From: Tragulus kanchil
Lineage: Eukaryota > Chordata > Mammalia > Artiodactyla > Tragulidae
DNA length: 64,000 nt
Reading direction: 5' to 3'
NCBI GenBank assembly: GCA_022376925.1
Contig: JAIOJX010000004.1
Span: forward strand, 180,697,501-180,761,500
Shown: positions 1 to 9,800 of the stretch, piece by piece
Position numbering within the stretch: position 1 is the stretch's first letter
Layout: each line of letters starts with the position of its first letter
Program-made: the position numbers and the translations under genes
Notes under the pieces: model-generated
What the model was told of the DNA's origin: nothing
The model's input: the letters and a program-made list of their open reading frames with translations, nothing else
Database searches by the model: none

Positions 1-75
1 GGTGACCCTGGGCACGCCCCTTCCCGTCCTTGGGCCTGGCTTCTCACCCGCGGAATGAGTGGCCTGGGGTGCCCG
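1..75 (+). repeat. MIR-like SINE fragment
   Basis: The stretch reads like the MIR core in sense orientation: a 'tgaccctgggca' block, then a pyrimidine-rich segment, then an 'aatgag' ending. It lies upstream of the first visible CARD10 exon, so it is probably intronic. The match is short and was judged by eye. Confidence 0.4.
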
Positions 76-368
76 AGCGCATGTGAGTCACCCTGGAAAG
101 CCGGGCGGATGTCTCTCACCTGCTCATGCTTGTCTCAGGCTTGCTGCTGCCCCGGGAGCCGCCTGGGGCTGGGACGACAGGTCCAGGGAGGGGAGCTGAC
201 TTATTTCCCTGGGTCTTGGGCCTTCCCTTCCAGTTCTTTCCTTGTTGCCAAGGTGGGTGGGGGAGCCGGGCCCTGTAGCTGTGTTAGGGGGCCCAGCCAG
301 TGGGCGGGGAGGCGGGGGTCTCCGGCCTGGAGGTCACATGTGGCTCTGGCCACCCCCGCCCTGAGCAG

Positions 369-481
369 AAGCACTGTCTGTTGGAGCTGGGGGCCCGGGG
401 CGTGCGGGAGCTGGTGCAGAACGAGATCTACCCCATCGTCATCCACGTCGAGGTGACCGAGAAGAACGTCCGGGAAGTCAG
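369..481 (+). CDS. CARD10: CARD10 penultimate coding exon
   Basis: The acceptor is ctgagcag before AAGCAC and the donor is AG|GTGAGG. The 113 nt hold 37 codons plus two bases of a split Arg codon, completed by the G opening the next exon. The peptide runs from KHCLLELGARG to TEKNVREV. Confidence 0.92.
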
Positions 482-953
482 GTGAGGTGGGCGGGAGGTG
501 GGCGGGGGCTGGGCGGGGACCGCAGCCCTCCCTCCCCTTTGGGTGCCCTGTCTCTCTCCATCTCTTCCTCTCTCCGTCTCTTCATCTGCCTCTTCTCTCT
601 GTCCCTCTGTCCTGCGCGCTCCTGGACTGTCTGTGTCTTAGTCCATCCCTTTCTCCCAGTCTCCCTGCCCGCCCGCCCCCGCTCTGACCACAGCCTGCTC
701 CTCTCTCTGCAGGGGTCTGCTGGGCCGGCCGGGCTGGCGGGACTCGGAGCTGCTGCGGCAGTGCCGGGGCTCGGAGCAGGTGCTGTGGGGGCTGCCCTGC
801 TCCTGGGTGCAGGTGCCCGCCCACGCGTGGGGCCACTCGGAGGAGCTGGCCAAGGTGGTGCGGGGCCGCATCCTGCAGGAGCAGGCCCGCCTCGTGTGGG
901 TGGAGCGCGGCAGCGCCCGAGGCTGCGGCGGCGGCGGCAGCAGCGAGGCCTGA
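369..953 (+). CDS. CARD10: CARD10 (CARMA3), last two coding exons, partial gene
   Basis: This is the 3' end of CARD10, a cytosolic MAGUK-family scaffold. It links upstream receptors to BCL10 and MALT1 to activate NF-kB. Joining 369-481 to 713-953 gives 118 codons ending in TGA. The peptide includes GVRELVQNEIYPIVIHVEV, RPGWRDSELLRQC and KVVRGRILQEQARLVWVE, which I recognise as the C-terminal guanylate-kinase-like end of CARD10. It ends in a glycine-rich tail (CGGGGSSEA). The CARD, coiled-coil, PDZ and SH3 parts lie upstream of the window. CARD14 and CARD11 have related C-termini. I favour CARD10 from the residues and because MFNG follows directly, as on human 22q13.1. What is seen: frame and splice sites. 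What is known: the family role. What is inferred: the assignment to CARD10. Confidence 0.92.
713..953 (+). CDS. CARD10: CARD10 terminal coding exon with stop
   Basis: The acceptor follows a pyrimidine tract (ctctctctgcag). The first base completes a split Arg codon, then 79 codons run to TGA at 951-953. The end is GC-rich and encodes a GGC run (four Gly) before SSEA. The intron from 482 to 712 is short, with GT and AG ends. Confidence 0.92.
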
Positions 954-1865
954 GGCCCCCGCGCACTCCAGAAGCCTCCAGTGGGGACCCTGGCGTCTGC
1001 TGTGGACCCAAGTCCTCCCTGTCCTGAGCCTTCCTAGACGCTGGGACTCTCGTTGTGGGGCCCGCCACGCTGGACTCCGGGCTGTCTCACCCCCGGCAGC
1101 CCCCGGCAGGGGCTCCCTCCCTCCCTGGACTTGCTGCTCGGGGCCATCCCTGGCCCTGCGTCTGTCTCATGAGCCTCTCATGCACGTCTGGGTCCTTTCC
1201 CTGGTCGCTGTCCTTGGATGTCTGTGTTCTCAGCTTGTGCACTGGATTGCACGCCCAGGTTCCCAGTCGGGAGGCGGCTCGAGCCTGCCCCTCCTCCTGC
1301 TCAGGAGGTTTCCTGGCCCCTCAACTGCTTCTTTGACTCTTTTGACCTTGCCACGTGGCGTGCGGGATTTTAGTTCCTTGACAGGGACCGAGCCCGTGCC
1401 CCTGCCGTGAGGCACAGCCTCCAACCCCCTGGACCGCCAGGAAAGCCCTCCCCCGCCTCGTCGGTTCACGGGAGCCCCGAGCCCGTCGTGCGGGATGCCC
1501 GCCCGTCCAGCTGCCGTCTCTTGTGTTTACCTGCGCGGGGGCCCTGGGCCTCCCCAGGCCACTGTCCCCTGTGCCCTCGTGTCTTCCAGTCACACGTGTG
1601 TCCGTGGTTCTCCCCTGTGTCAATGTCACGCCCCCGCCCCGCGACCCTCGGGCACTCACCCGCGTGTGTTCCTGGTGAGCGCACCCTGGACCATGTTCTC
1701 ACCGCGCCTGCGCCCTGCCGGCCCCGCCTCTCAGAGGGACTGGAGTGGGTGGGGAGGGGCCGGCCGCTTTCTTACTGAATGTACAGCTCGTGGGGTTTTT
1801 AACGGGCTTTTTTTTACTCTGAAACTGCACATTACGGGACATTAAACTGTTCGTCATAGAAGCTG
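954..1865 (+). other. CARD10: CARD10 3' untranslated region
   Basis: Non-coding GC-rich sequence runs from the CARD10 stop to just past an ATTAAA signal. No convincing ORF lies in it. The exact cleavage site is inferred at roughly 1855-1865. Confidence 0.75.
1841..1846 (+). terminator. CARD10: Poly(A) signal of CARD10 (ATTAAA)
   Basis: ATTAAA lies about 890 nt after the stop and is followed within 25 nt by a GT-rich stretch (ggtggctttggcttg), the usual downstream element. It is the only good hexamer in this 3' region. Confidence 0.75.
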
Positions 1866-2865
1866 GTGGCTTTGGCTTGCTCGCATCCCCGGCCTGGCTC
1901 CTTCCCGTCGGCTCACTTGTTGCCGCCTCCGGCTCAGTGGATGCCCCCTTTCAGGCTCCCGCTCGCCCGTGGGGAGGGTCAGATTTCGCTCCTGACTCAT
2001 CCCAGAGCTGCCTGCCATCTGTGCTGGCATCACCTTACCTGCCCCCGGATGACCGGAGGAGGGCCCCGCAGATGGGCCACCCCTGCGCCCGGCCCTGCCT
2101 GGGTCTGATCATCAAAGAAGTGTGGAGCGGAGATGCCGAGCCGGCAGGGTGTGGTCTAGGCTGAGGGGCTCGGCTTTTGAATCCAAGAGACTGTAAGAAC
2201 CAGCCCACATGTACTCCCAAGTCTGTAAGACTGCTTCACTGGAGAGAATGAGGACCTCCAATGGGAGAAATCTAGGTGGGCTGACTGGAGGAGGTGCTGC
2301 TTGAGCTTGGGGTGGGGGATTCCTTTCTCGAGGAAGCATTTATTGGATTCACCTGCCTGCTTTTCCTGGTCCTTCTATGACCCTCCTCAGTCGGCAGGCT
2401 CCTGGGAGTTTTGGGGGAAGTGGGTATCCCAGGTGAAGGGAGCCTCAAGAGCAAAGGCTCAGAGGCAGAAAATGGGTTGAGACTGGCCACTGGGGTGTGG
2501 TAGGAAATGAAGCTGAGAAGTCCAGGGGTGGGGAGCTCCATATGTTTGAGGTCTAGCTAAGATACTGTCTCCACAAAGCCTGCCTGATTTTCTCAGCCCC
2601 TGGGAGTTCTCCCGGGCCGCACCAGGCTCTTCTCTGAGGTAGGACGGCAGGTCTCCATGGGCAGCTCTTGGCTCCCTGGCCAGGGAGACGGCTGTGCTCA
2701 TGGAGGTGAGCAGATTCTCTCTCCGTCCTGGCCCAGCGCTTGGTCTGTGGGCATGTCTGAGCCTGGGGGGAGATACGCAAGAGCCCAGTGGCTGGTCTCG
2801 TGTTAGACGCCCTTCCCCGGTGGGCGGGGGACAGGCCATCCACCTTTTCATCTTCACCACGTCTT
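1866..2865. other. Intergenic, CARD10 to MFNG, no gene seen
   Basis: Mixed GC sequence between the CARD10 poly(A) region and the first MIR. Short ORFs occur on both strands but none has splice context, family resemblance or a conserved-looking product. Confidence 0.6.
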
Positions 2866-2867
2866 GT

Positions 2868-2990
2868 TTCTGTCCCCATCTTACACATGAAGGTAAAGTT
2901 CAGAGAGGTGAAGTAACTTGCCCAAAGTCTCACAGCTAGAAAGTGGCCCCATCAGGATTTGAACCCTGGTCTGTATGGCACGAAGCGAGG
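2868..2990 (-). repeat. MIR SINE
   Basis: The antisense MIR core is clear: 'gaagtaacttgcccaaa', 'cacagctagaaagtgg' and 'gatttgaaccctggt' follow in the expected order. It is an old, diverged mammalian element. Confidence 0.8.
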
Positions 2991-2999
2991 GATTGTCCC

Positions 3000-3780
3000 T
3001 TGGAGCAGCCATTCTGAGAAGACGGGCTGTGAGGGGCCTGGCCCCTAGAAGGGCGATTTGGAAGGGCTGGTTTTCCTTTCCTCTCCCTCTGTGGTGCTGA
3101 TGCAGTTCTCCAGGTGTCCGGTGCTTGGTGTGTTTAACAAGAGACGTTTGAGCGCCTGCCATGTGCCGGGCACCAGGAATTTGGTGAATAAAGAGAAATC
3201 CCTGCTCTGATAGGCTCATGAGGAAGACAGACAATAAATGGAAGATTCAGGGTATTGAAGGGTGAAGAGTGTTAGGGAGGAAGCATGGCGGGGGCGGGCC
3301 TGAGAGAGAACTGGGAGGTTGGGAAGGGGGCGGAGCAGGGGCTGCAATTTAGATAGAGTGGTCTGGGAAGGCTTCATGTAGGAGGCGTTTGTGCAGACCT
3401 GAAGCAGGGAGGGTGGTGAGGGCGTGAGACCTGTGGATCTCTAGACCTGGGAGGCTGGGTAGAACTAACTATTTCGAGAGTCCATAGAGTCGGGTCGCTG
3501 GTTCATTTTATTCCCTCTGAGTGAATCTCATTTTACATTTTAAAAAGTCCTAATTGTTATTTCGACTCCTTTACAAAGAGGTAAAAAGCATTTTAAAATG
3601 CTTCGTCGTGTCGCATGAATTTATTGTCTGAAGATCAGTGATTTTCTATATAATCATGAAATTGTAGCTTAAAGAGAATTGCCTCTTCGATCTGGCCTGA
3701 GATGTAAATGCCAAGGCTTTCAGGTTTTCTGCAAGCACTCTTGGTTGAACACAAGACCAGTTGGTTTGTTTCTCAGGACC
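3000..3780. other. Intergenic, no gene seen
   Basis: GC-rich to about 3460, then a more AT-rich stretch (3500-3700). No exon-like ORF or recognisable recent repeat was seen. Confidence 0.5.
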
Positions 3781-3994
3781 CGTATCCCAGGTGGCTCAGT
3801 GGTAAGGAATCCGCCTGCAGTGCAGGAGACACAGGAGACTTGGGTTTGATCCCTGGGTTGGGAAGACCCTCTGGAAAAGGGCATGGCAACCCACCGCCGT
3901 ATTCTTGCCTGGAGAATCCCATGGACAGTGGAGCCTGGTGGGCTACAGCCCATGGGGTCACAAAGAGTCAGACACGACTGAAGCGACTAAACAG
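3781..3994 (+). repeat. Bov-A2-type ruminant SINE
   Basis: The element opens with 'caggtggctcagtggtaagg' and continues with the tRNA-like box B variant 'ggtttgatccctgggt'. It then carries 'tcttgcctggagaat' and ends with 'caaagagtcagacacgactg'. This order is diagnostic of Bov-A2 and restricts the host to ruminants. Apparent ORFs here are repeat-derived. Confidence 0.92.
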
Positions 3995-4087
3995 AGGTCC
4001 CCTCTCCACACCCACTGCCCTCTTCCAGCAAAGTCAGTGATGTGGGGGTGTTGGGAGTCATCTCCAGGGGGTAGAGGGGCAGATTCA

Positions 4088-4103
4088 CACACACACACAC
4101 ACG
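4088..4103. repeat. (CA)n microsatellite
   Basis: A short CA run, seen again near 5187 in the duplicated arm with one unit fewer. This is one of the few differences between the D1 arms. Confidence 0.85.
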
Positions 4104-4364
4104 AGGCAGGAACAGCACGTGCGAAGGTACTGAGGTGAGCGTGTCCCTGTGCTGGCCAGAAGCCCCCTGGGTCTGGAGTGAGGGCGCAATGGGAGGAGAG
4201 TAGGAGACGGGACTGGAGGTAACGGGCCACCGTGACCCAGGGTCTGCAGGCTGGCGTCTGATCCTTGGCTCTTGTTCTGAGGGAGATGGGAGCCATCAGG
4301 GTTCTAGTGCAGGAAGGACATGAGGGACTTCGTGCCAAACAAGACGGAGCGACTTCTCTGGGAT

Positions 4365-4611
4365 CCGGTGGTGAAGAAGCTGCCTGGCAATGCAGGAGAC
4401 ACAGATTCAGTCCCTGATCCGGGAAGATCCCACACGCCGAGGGGCCACGAGCCCGTGTGCCACAGCTACTGAGCCTGTGCTCAAGCACCCACAAGCCCCA
4501 ACGAGAGAAGCCCTGCTCGCTGCAGCTAGAGGAGGCCTGAGCGCCACAAGGAACACCCAGCACAGGCAAACGTAATCAATAAGCTAATAACTGATTAAAA
4601 AAAATAGGGGT
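4365..4611 (+). repeat. CHR-like tRNA-derived SINE (copy in D1 arm A)
   Basis: A tRNA-Glu-like head ('gtggtgaagaagctgcctgg', 'agtccctgatccgggaagat') leads into repeated 'ccacagctactgagcc' type units and an A-rich tail. This is the ruminant/cetacean CHR SINE pattern. Confidence 0.8.
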
Positions 4612-5461
4612 GGCCGCTGCAGAAGGCCCCCTGTCCACTGGCCTGGCGGGGAGAGAGGAAGCCGTAATGACTGCTGAGCAAGCTGGGCGTCGGTGGACAC
4701 AGCAGGACAGGCCCCTCAGGGGCCTCCTGTGAGCCAGACAGGCCAGAGGTCTGGGTCCCCCGCTCTGTGGCTGAACTGCTGGATCAGCTTGGATCACTCT
4801 GAGCTTTATGTGCTCGGCTATGAACTGGAAACAATTCTAGTACTGGTTTGAAGACCATAGGAACAGAGCTAACCGCTGAGGGAACCCCAGAGGCTGGGAG
4901 GCTTCCTGGAGGAGGGCCACTGGAGCCTTAAAATGCAAACAGAATTCAGCCTGGGGCAGGGGGTGAGGATGGTGAGGGCTGGGGGAAGGGATCAAGGTGG
5001 AGGAACTGTGTGCCCAAGCCTGGGAGGCTGGCCGCCAGAAGGCACTGGGTGTTGAGTGAGCTAAGTCGAGGGTCTCCGGGGACCGGGAGGCTGGAGCGTC
5101 CCTCTCCACACCCACTGCCCTCTTCCAGCAAAGTCAGTGATGTGGGGTGTTGGGAGTCATCTCCAGGGGGTAGAGGGGCAGATTCACACACACACACACG
5201 AGGCAGGAACAGCACGTGCGAAGGTACTGAGGTGAGCGTGTCCCTGTGCTGGCCAGAAGCCCCCTGGGTCTGGAGTGAGGGCGCAATGGGAGGAGAGTAG
5301 GAGACGGGACTGGAGGTAACGGGCCACCGTGACCCAGGGTCTGCAGGCTGGCGTCTGATCCTTGGCTCTTGTTCTGAGGGAGATGGGAGCCATCAGGGTT
5401 CTAGTGCAGGAAGGACATGAGGGACTTCGTGCCAAACAAGACGGAGCGACTTCTCTGGGAT

Positions 5462-5708
5462 CCGGTGGTGAAGAAGCTGCCTGGCAATGCAGGAGACACA
5501 GATTCAGTCCCTGATCCGGGAAGATCCCACACGCCGAGGGGCCACGAGCCCGTGTGCCACAGCTACTGAGCCTGTGCTCAAGCACCCACAAGCCCCAACG
5601 AGAGAAGCCCTGCTCGCTGCAGCTAGAGGAGGCCTGAGCGCCACAAGGAACACCCAGCACAGGCAAACGTAATCAATAAGCTAATAACTGATTAAAAAAA
5701 ATAGGGGT
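5462..5708 (+). repeat. CHR-like SINE, second copy in D1 arm B
   Basis: Base-for-base repeat of the element at 4365-4611, displaced by 1097 bases. It is part of duplication D1, not a separate insertion. Confidence 0.85.
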
Positions 5709-6229
5709 GGCCGCTGCAGAAGGCCCCCTGTCCACTGGCCTGGCGGGGAGAGAGGAAGCCGTAATGACTGCTGAGCAAGCTGGGCGTCGGTGGACACAGC
5801 AGGACAGGCCCCTCAGGGGCCTCCTGTGAGCCAGACAGGCCAGAGGTCTGGGTCCCCCGCTCTGTGGCTGAACTGCTGGATCAGCTTGGATCACTCTGAG
5901 CTTTATGTGCTCGGCTATGAACTGGAAACAATTCTAGTACTGGTTTGAAGACCATAGGAACAGAGCTAACCGCTGAGGGAACCCCAGAGGCTGGGAGGCT
6001 TCCTGGAGGAGGGCCACTGGAGCCTTAAAATGCAAACAGAATTCAGCCTGGGGGCAGGGGGTGAGGATGGTGAGGGCTGGGGGAAGGGATCAAGGTGGAG
6101 GAACTGTGTGCCCAAGCCTGGGAGGCTGGCCGCCAGAAGGCACTGGGTGTTGAGTGAGCTAAGTCGAGGGTCTCCGGGGACCGGGGAGGCTGGAGCGCCC
6201 CTCCCTTCCAACCGCATGGAGGGGTTGCT

Positions 6230-6591
6230 GTTGCCTGCACCCCAGAGGCAGCAGCTGGCAGAGCAGGGGCCGTGCTTTCAGCCAGTGCCCTTTGCCAGCC
6301 ACCTCTGGGCTCCCCTGGGCCGGCCCCGCCCCTGGGCTGCGCTGGAGGCAGGGGCGGGGCCAGGCGCCCCAGCGCCGCGGGCGGGAGTGCCGCCGAGCAG
6401 GTGGAGGGCGGGCGGCGGCGGGGCAGCCATGGCTCGGCCTCGGGGTCCTGGGCCCCGACTCCCACCTCTCCCGTCCGGGCCTGCCCGCCAAGCCCGCCAG
6501 ACCTTTGCCTTGGGCGGGGCCCCCGCCTGACCGGCCTCTCCTCCCCGTCTGGCTGGGATTTGGGAGCTGAGCCGTCTGGGGTCCCGGGCCA
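6230..6591 (+). promoter_or_regulatory. MFNG: MFNG CpG-rich promoter and 5' leader
   Basis: A CpG- and GC-rich block lies just upstream of the MFNG start codon. It holds Sp1-type GC boxes in both orientations (ggccccgcccc near 6322, ggggcggggcc near 6351) and no TATA box at a sensible distance. This fits a TATA-less CpG-island promoter. The transcription start is not visible from sequence. Confidence 0.65.
6429..6530 (+). CDS. Possible upstream ORF (33 codons) in MFNG leader
   Basis: The ATG sits in a strong initiation context (gcagccATGg) and opens a 33-codon Arg/Pro-rich frame. The frame ends at 6530, 61 nt before the MFNG start codon, whose own context is weaker (ggccaATGc). If the transcript starts upstream of 6429 this uORF could lower MFNG translation. 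The peptide is not recognised. Whether it is transcribed is unknown. Confidence 0.3.
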   Translation: MARPRGPGPRLPPLPSGPARQARQTFALGGAPA

Positions 6592-6846
6592 ATGCAGTGC
6601 CGGCTCCTCCGGGGCCTGGCGGGAGTCCTCCTCACCCTTCTGTGCACGGGGCTCCTCTCCCTACGGTACCGCTCCAGCCAGTTCTCGCGGGGCGCGCCCG
6701 AGACCCCCGCGCTGAGCCTGCCGAGTCCTCAGCCCCCGGAGCTGCAGCTGCACGAGGTCTTCATCGCCGTCAAGACGACCCGGGCCTTCCACCGCTCCCG
6801 CCTGGAGCTGCTGCTCGACACATGGGTCTCCAGGACCAGGGAACAG
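6592..6846 (+). CDS. MFNG: MFNG exon 1 (residues 1-85)
   Basis: It runs from ATG at 6592 to donor CAG|GTGACA and holds exactly 85 codons. It encodes the signal anchor ([16 protein letters not shown]), a Pro-rich stem and the start of the fringe domain ([23 protein letters not shown]). The start was chosen because it is the only in-frame ATG before the anchor and gives the family length. Confidence 0.95.
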
Positions 6847-9800
6847 GTGACACGCGGGTGACTGTGGATCCCTGGTCTGAGGACTCACAGCGGCCTTTCT
6901 GCCCACCTGAGGCTCCTAGCGGCCTCCAGGGAGAAGCTGCTTGCCCACCTGCCCCGCCTGGGCTGTGTTGCCGCTCCTCCTTCTTCCCAGGATGGGGGGC
7001 TCCGGCGGCCCCGCCTGGGTCCCTCCCTGGCCCAGGATCCAGGCACTCCTCCCGCCCACGGTGTGGTCTTTGGGGGGCCAGGCTTTCCTGGGTCCGGGGG
7101 GCCTCCTGGAGGTCCTTTCATTCCCTGGTTGTTCTGGAGCAAGCTTCGTGCCTGCCCACCCCGGCACACCCTGGCACTGGGGGCGGTGGTGGGTGTTGGG
7201 CCGCTGGAGAGGGGCCTCTACGAGGTCTGGGCTCTGACCTGCGCCCTGGCCAGGCTGCCCGCGCCCAGGCCCTGGGTGCCATCCTCCAGCCTGGCCTCAG
7301 AGGCCAGGCCTCAGAGGAGGGGACGCTCTAGGTGGGGGCTGCTAGGGGAGAGGGGAGGGGGCGTCCTTTCAGAATTCCCGACCGCCCTGCCCCCACGCCT
7401 CTGCTGCCCGGAGCCTGCCCCGCCCGGCCAGTGGCACCTCGCCCCGGGGCTCCGTTTGCTGCGGTCAGTTTCCCAGGGAGGGACGGGGTGGGTCTGTGCC
7501 GTGGTGGCCGCCAGGACAGTGGAGGGCGAGGGGGGCAGAGGCCTGCCTGGCGTGTGGGACTGGCGGTGTGCGTGCATGTGTGTCCACGTGCGTGCATGCT
7601 CACACGCATGGAGCCGGTGTCCGTGTCGGACGCGCCATGACAAGAGGCGTGCGTGGACAGGGGTGTCGTTTTCTGGGGAGGCCGCTCTGACTTCTGGAAT
7701 CCACTCTGGCTCTTCCCCTCCCACAGCCAGTGCTCTCTTCCAGCAACGTCAGTGACGAGGGGGTGCTGGGAGTCGTCTCCAGTGGATAGAGGGGCAGAAT
7801 CGCACACGCACACGCACACACACACACACACGCTGTCTCTGCCGCGGCGGCGGGCTCAGTGGGAGGAAGTGACGAGCCTTTGGGGGCGGCTGGAGGCTCC
7901 TGGAGAGCACGGAGGGGAGAGGTGGCGCCTGGAGCAGGCCAGGGCCCACTGGCGAGGGGACACCTCTGCCCCGGTTTCCTCATCCTCATATCCCAGCACC
8001 CTGGGTTAACCCTTTCCTTGCTGCACCCCCGGCACCCCAGGCTCTTCCCTGGGACGCCCCACCGCTTCTCGACTTTGGGGAGATTCTAGTTCCGCTTGCG
8101 GAAACCGCCGCGCCTGGCCCTCCCTGCAGACCTTCCTGTTTATGGTGCTGCGTCTGTGTGTATCCGGGAGCTGGGCCTCCCGTGGTCGGAGGCCCTTTCC
8201 TGTCTGTCTTGATCGCTGCGGTGGTACCCTTGCTCCAGAGGAGGAAACTGAGGCTAGGGAGGAGGAAGTACTGCCCAGCATCGCCCTGAAGGTCCAAAGG
8301 GGCAGAGCCCAGGGAGACCCAGCCCTGCCTCTGGGCTGGGGCCCCTCCTTCTCTGCTGAGACCTGGGGTCCCCAGCTGCCTGGTCACTTGGGCCTCCAGC
8401 CTGGGCGTCTGGGAGGAGGACGCGGCTGGCAGAGGCAGCGCTGGCAGCTCCCCGCCCCCGGCCTCTGACCTGAGCTCAATCCGGATGCTACCCAGGCGGC
8501 CAGAGGAGGCACCTGCCGCTGCTCAGCGTGTAAGGACGGCATGCGGGGCGCATCACTCTGTTGACCCCTCCCAGTAACCCGAGTGGTGGGCATCGATATT
8601 CCCATTTGACAGGGGAGGAAACGGAGCAAGATTCAGCAGAGGCAGGAAATATATTCACTCAATTGAATACTCCCACTTCCCCCAACCCTGTCCTTAGCAC
8701 AAGGCGCAGAGTCTAGAAATCTTGTCCTTTTTATTTAATTAAAAAAAAGTTTTTAAAATTTGTTTTTGGCTCTTCTGGGTTTTTGCTGCAGGCTCTTCTC
8801 TAGTTGCAGGGAGTGGGGGCCACTCTCTAGCTGAGGTGAGCAGGCTTCTCTTGTTGTGGAACTCGGGCTCCAGGGCACGCAGGCTTCAGTAGTTACGGCA
8901 CAATCCTCAGGCACAATCCTCAGTCATTGCAGCTCCGAGGCTCTAGAGCACAGGCTTAATGGTTGTGGCTCAGGGGCTTCGTTGCTCTGCAGCAGGTGGG
9001 ATCTTCCCGGATTAGGGATTGAACCGGTGTTTCCTGCATTGGCAGGCATATCCTTTACCACTGAGCTACCCGGGAAGCCCCAAATCTTGTCCTCTAAGGC
9101 AGAGCTGAAAGAAAAAGGAAAGACCTTTGAGCAGAGGAAGAGAGGCGACAGGGAGACCCACTCTTGCCACTGCCTCTGAGCCCCTTTGTTCCCACCCTTT
9201 GGCTCCTTGCTCCCTGTAACCTTGTGAGGCCTTTCCCCCCTTTCAACCCTCCGTTTCCTTGGCTGAGCAGGCGGGAGGGTCTTGGAGCGCCTCTCAGCTC
9301 TGCTGTCAGGAGCAGTCCTGAGCTGGTTAACTCCGGGGCTGGGCACCTGCTCAGCTGGTTAAGGGCGCCGGGTGGCAGGTGGGCCTTTGTGGCAGCAGGC
9401 TGGGGCTCGCGTGAGGCCTTTGTCCCCGGGCGAAGGGGGCGGGCTTGGGGGAGGCACGTCCTGTGATGCAAGGGCGCCTTTCTCTTCCTCACAGTCCCAA
9501 GGGCAGAGGCGGGGGGAGCGAGAGAGCCCCAGCCTCCCCTCCTCCGCAGCAGATGCGCCCGTCCCGCAGGCGGCCAGAGGAGGCACCTGCCGCTGCTCAG
9601 CGTGTAAGGACGGCATGCGGGGCGCATCACTCTGTTGACCCCTCCCAGTAACCCGAGTGGTGGGCATCGATATTCCCATTTGACAGGGGAGGAAACGGAG
9701 CAAGATTCAGCAGAGGCAGGAAATATATTCACTCAATTGAATACTCCCACTTCCCCCAACCCTGTCCTTAGCACAAGGCGCAGAGTCTAGAAATCTTGTC

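Larger units (their letters stand above)
3999..6197 (+). repeat. Tandem duplication D1 (two arms of about 1.1 kb)
   Basis: Arm A is 3999-5098 and arm B is 5099-6197, with no spacer. The arms differ by single-base G-run indels (near 4049 and 6052) and by two bases in a CA microsatellite. Both carry the same CHR-like SINE. Probable uncollapsed assembly overlap. Confidence 0.95.

Noticed and set aside
369..953. CARD14 or CARD11 instead of CARD10
   Set aside because: The C-terminal residues and the MFNG neighbour fit CARD10 on the human 22q13.1 arrangement. CARD14 and CARD11 have other neighbours.
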